From Elusimicrobiota bacterium (GTDB lineage Bacteria; Elusimicrobiota; Elusimicrobia; F11), in assembly GCA_022072025.1 (NCBI GenBank), contig JAJVIP010000030.1:1-64000 (forward strand): a DNA stretch of 64,000 bases. The letters run 5' to 3'. The notes under the pieces are model-generated. The model searched no databases. It saw nothing but the letters and a program-made list of their open reading frames with translations, and had not been told where the DNA came from. Made by a program: the position numbers and the translations under genes. Shown here one piece after another: positions 61,399 to 64,000 of this stretch (position 1 is the first letter of the stretch; each line of letters begins with the position of its first letter).

Positions 61399-62580
61399 AT
61401 GAAGTATCGATACGGCTCCGTTTTAAAGTTGTGCGCCTGTTCCGCATGGTTGGTGGTCGCCATGTCAGGGGCTATTTACGCCGCGCAGATCAACACCTCA
61501 GGGAAATTGGAGATTCTCGCGGACGACCGCAGTTTTTCAGCCCGTATCACGGGCCGGCTTTTTATCGATGCCAATTTTTATCACACGGACTCGGAGGAAC
61601 GGCGGTTGACCAGCGGGGCCTTTATTCGCAGCGCGAGGATTGGCGTAACTGGGAATTTTCGGGAATATGAATATGAAGTGGAATTCGACAATGCGACGGA
61701 TCAGGCGAATTTGAGGAATGCCAATATCAAACGCGATATCGGCCCCGGTAAATTGTCGATTGGTCAATTCAAAATTTCTGAAGGTTTTGATGCCGTCAAC
61801 AGCGCGATTGATTTGGTATTCATCGAACGTCCCTACTTGGCCGATATCGTTCCAGGCTATAAAATTGGCCTTGGCTATAAGGGCACTTCAAAAAAGATGG
61901 GCTATTCCACCGATGTCTACAATATGCGGGAAGCATCTGACGGCGAATCGCGTCCCATCAATGCGGGCGTTGGGGCAGTGGCAAGAGCCTACGCGGCGCC
62001 CATCAACCAGAAATTGCTGGCTCTCCATCTTGGAGGAAGTTTTGCCGTTGAATATACCGATAGCATCGGAACGCTGATTCGAGTAAGCCCCATAGGCCGA
62101 GCGGAAGAATATCGCAACACCGAAGACTTTCGGTTTGTACTCGTGGACCGTCAAGACGAACGAGTGACTGTTAATCGATTCAACCTTGAGACCGCTGCCG
62201 TCAATGGGCCTCTCTCTGTGCAGGCGGAATATATGAACGGGCGCGCCACCTCCCCCACCCGTTCGGACGACGACTTTTCAACCTGGTATGGACACGTCAG
62301 TTATATCCTCACAGGAGAAGCGCGTAAGTATGTGTTTCGGCGAGGACGGATCCATCGTCCCGTTCCGAGCCGTTCTGCCGGCGCGGTGGAGATTGCGGCG
62401 CGTTATCAACAAGCCAGTCGTCACCAAGTGGCCAATGCCAAATTAACCGCCACAGAATTTGGCGTGACCTACTATGCCAACCAGAATGTGCGTTTCATGC
62501 TGAATTATGGAGTGGCCCACAACAAATTGATTGACGACAGTCCAAGATTGGTATCGATGCGCGCGCAGTTTGATTTTTAA
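61399..62580 (+). CDS. OprP/OprO-type porin
   Basis: A 393-residue protein with signal peptide (VVAMSGAIYAAQ). The sequence SFSARITGRLFIDANFY, SAFIRSARIG-type strands, KRDIGPGKLSIGQFKISEGFDAV and a final aromatic MRAQFDF fit a phosphate-selective porin O/P barrel. The last Phe is the outer-membrane insertion signal. It follows the PorV-like gene by 20 bases. Substrate preference (phosphate/polyphosphate) is suggested by family only. Confidence 0.8.
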   Translation: MKYRYGSVLKLCACSAWLVVAMSGAIYAAQINTSGKLEILADDRSFSARITGRLFIDANFYHTDSEERRLTSGAFIRSARIGVTGNFREYEYEVEFDNATDQANLRNANIKRDIGPGKLSIGQFKISEGFDAVNSAIDLVFIERPYLADIVPGYKIGLGYKGTSKKMGYSTDVYNMREASDGESRPINAGVGAVARAYAAPINQKLLALHLGGSFAVEYTDSIGTLIRVSPIGRAEEYRNTEDFRFVLVDRQDERVTVNRFNLETAAVNGPLSVQAEYMNGRATSPTRSDDDFSTWYGHVSYILTGEARKYVFRRGRIHRPVPSRSAGAVEIAARYQQASRHQVANAKLTATEFGVTYYANQNVRFMLNYGVAHNKLIDDSPRLVSMRAQFDF

Positions 62581-62599
62581 GAGGTTATGGGGATGTTAT

Positions 62600-62758
62600 C
62601 CGGAATTATTCAGTTGAATCGTACCTAAAGGTACTGCACAAGACGCTGTCGCCCCGGCACGCTTCTTGGCCGGGGCCCAGGTTTTTCTGAGAAGAACACC
62701 TGGGCCCCGGCCAAACGGCTTGCCGGGGCGACGGGCCAAAAAACATGCCGGGACGACA
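62600..62758. repeat. Dispersed palindromic element, copy 5
   Basis: The outer motif cggaattattcagttgaat (62601-62619), then gtcgccccggc (62648-62658), an inner ttggccggggcccaggt...acctgggccccggcca pair, and tgccggggcgac (62721-62732). An extra catgccgggacgac follows (62744-62757). It lies between porin and the next gene and could terminate transcription. No gene was seen in 62581-62812. Confidence 0.85.
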
Positions 62759-62812
62759 TCCCATTGGTAACTGAGGACGCTGAAGAGATATGACTTTTAA
62801 AAGGTGATTAGA

Positions 62813-63838
62813 ATGTTAATGAGAGTCCGTTTGGTATTTTTAATTATTTTCACCTGGGCTTTTTCCTCTCAATTCGCTTTAGCAGAATGGTTGTCGATCA
62901 GCGGAAAACCTGTTCGGTTGGATGACATCATCCAAGTGAAGCTGCGCGACTTGCATCCCACACAACCCTCCATTGGTTTCGACCGGATCTACTACAAACT
63001 CGGTCGCTATGCCAAAGATCCGCGTAAAGTGTTTGATGAGTATTGTGAGAAAACCGGACAGAGGGGAATCCGAACCTTCACGCTCTCCTCTGACCTTCAT
63101 GATCCACAGTCCTTTGTCTGCTTGGAAAAAGTGGGGATGGATATTTCCAATCTAAAAACAGTGGCCTTGGGTCCTGATGACAAACTTTACCTGACCGACG
63201 GCCATCATACCTTCAATGCCTTTTGGGAAATGAAATGGGGAGGTCCAGATCTGACTGTTTATGTTGTGCTCAAACGCGATTACCGCGATTTTGAATCCAT
63301 GGAAAGATTTTGGAAGCAAATGAAGATCGACAACAATGTTTGGCTTTTGGATGAATGGGGTCGTGAGATTTCACCGGCCGACTTGCCCCCATCCTTGGGG
63401 TTGGCGAACTTCGGTGACGATCAGTATCGGAGTCTCATGTATTATACGAGGCGTATCGCTTGGAATACTCCCGGAGAAATGAGTGTTCCAGAACCGGAAT
63501 TTTATGGCGACAACTATCCTGATTTCCCTTTTCTCGAATTTTTCTGGACCCGCGAAATTCGTAAGACCGTGGATCTCTCAAAATATGATTTGGCCACGCG
63601 AGCAGGATATGTGGCGGCCATTCGGGCGGTGGGTGAAGCGATTCTAAATATTCATTCCATTGATGTTGGAGGATTGGTCAAATCGGCAGAAGAGATGGGG
63701 CAATTTCGTCAATTCAATAACCGTGAATTAATTCGTATCGACCGGCCAGGAACTGGCAAGTTGGCCTATATGTTGGCTTACAAGTCTCAGTTGAAGTCGA
63801 AAAGCAAGCATCTGAATAATCCTGTTCACATTCAATAG
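62813..63838 (+). CDS. Exported ParB-like-fold protein (ParBc_2 type)
   Basis: About 341 residues from ATG 62813, behind AAGGTGAT. The N-terminus is a signal peptide (LVFLIIFTWAFSSQFALAEW). The body has VRLDDIIQVKLRDLHPTQPSIGFDRIYYKLGRY and LYLTDGHHTFNAFWEMKWG, resembling the ParB/Srx fold group with the conserved DGHH motif. The rest is helical and aromatic-rich. Such exported ParB-like proteins have no settled function. A nuclease or nucleotide-binding role in the periplasm is possible. Confidence 0.7.
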   Translation: MLMRVRLVFLIIFTWAFSSQFALAEWLSISGKPVRLDDIIQVKLRDLHPTQPSIGFDRIYYKLGRYAKDPRKVFDEYCEKTGQRGIRTFTLSSDLHDPQSFVCLEKVGMDISNLKTVALGPDDKLYLTDGHHTFNAFWEMKWGGPDLTVYVVLKRDYRDFESMERFWKQMKIDNNVWLLDEWGREISPADLPPSLGLANFGDDQYRSLMYYTRRIAWNTPGEMSVPEPEFYGDNYPDFPFLEFFWTREIRKTVDLSKYDLATRAGYVAAIRAVGEAILNIHSIDVGGLVKSAEEMGQFRQFNNRELIRIDRPGTGKLAYMLAYKSQLKSKSKHLNNPVHIQ

Positions 63839-64000
63839 CTGTAACTCACCTGATCCGCCGTTGCTGGCAATATTTTACGAGCTGCTTTTTAGAATCCTGA
63901 TTTGAATGAGTAAATCACCAAAATACCTTTTTCCAATCCGGCGCTTCGGAATCGGAAGAGGTTGATTTCGCTGTGGCCTGGTTTTGGCAAGCCCATTCAT
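63839..64000. other. Trailing non-coding edge
   Basis: The last 162 bases show no gene I would call. No strong hairpin or repeat-family copy is visible. Confidence 0.5.

Noticed and set aside
37939-62758. Possible CRISPR array from repeated GC-rich segments
   Set aside because: Copies are kilobases apart, vary in length and are palindromic elements, with no regular spacers or cas genes.

Overview
The window looks like bacterial chromosome from an under-described Gram-negative lineage, carrying an integrated tailed phage in its left half. The surface gene types, the giant multi-domain protein and the abundant dispersed palindromes are what I associate with Elusimicrobiota or Omnitrophota-type genomes. 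No 16S or other decisive marker is present, so this placement is inference.

Positions 1-33580 are a prophage of siphovirus type. On the minus strand, reading right to left, there is an early region: an HTH regulator, a sigma-like protein, a PD-(D/E)XK nuclease, a Sak4-like ATPase, an SSB-like protein, an SF2 helicase, a primase-polymerase/SF3 helicase and a RusA-like resolvase. The packaging and head genes follow: small and large terminase, portal fused to a MuF domain, tandem D12 methylase, protease with nested scaffold, and capsid. Then come fibronectin-type virion proteins and a beta-helix spike, connectors, tail terminator, tail tube, chaperone position, tape measure and tail hub. Lysis genes and the left attachment site are not in the window. 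A PIN-domain gene (14602-15690) sits on the opposite strand as likely cargo. Rightwards on the plus strand are a repressor, an ImmA/IrrE-like peptidase, a small ORF and a large serine recombinase. The recombinase stop codon lies inside the 3' end of a tRNA-Gln(CTG), which marks the right attachment junction.

Positions 33650-39600 are host genes: a CYTH/VTC-like protein convergent with polyphosphate kinase 1, a radical SAM protein, a metallophosphoesterase without the usual first metal motif, and two small ORFs. Two copies of a roughly 65-bp direct repeat and one copy of a palindromic element lie between them.

Positions 39770-52630 are one uninterrupted reading frame of about 4,290 codons. 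It appears to be built from three exported or membrane modules. At both internal junctions a copy of the dispersed palindromic element is translated in frame, immediately before a signal-peptide-like segment. The last module carries a membrane-fusion-protein-like domain and a beta-propeller.

Positions 52700-54244 hold an AbiE-like toxin/antitoxin pair behind four ATGTCCG half-sites. Positions 54502-62580 form a surface cluster: a four-unit propeller/PKD protein split by a frameshift at a run of nine T and containing a nearly identical 711-bp tandem duplication, a PorV-like barrel with a LysM-like tail, and an OprP-type porin. An exported ParB-like-fold protein ends the window.
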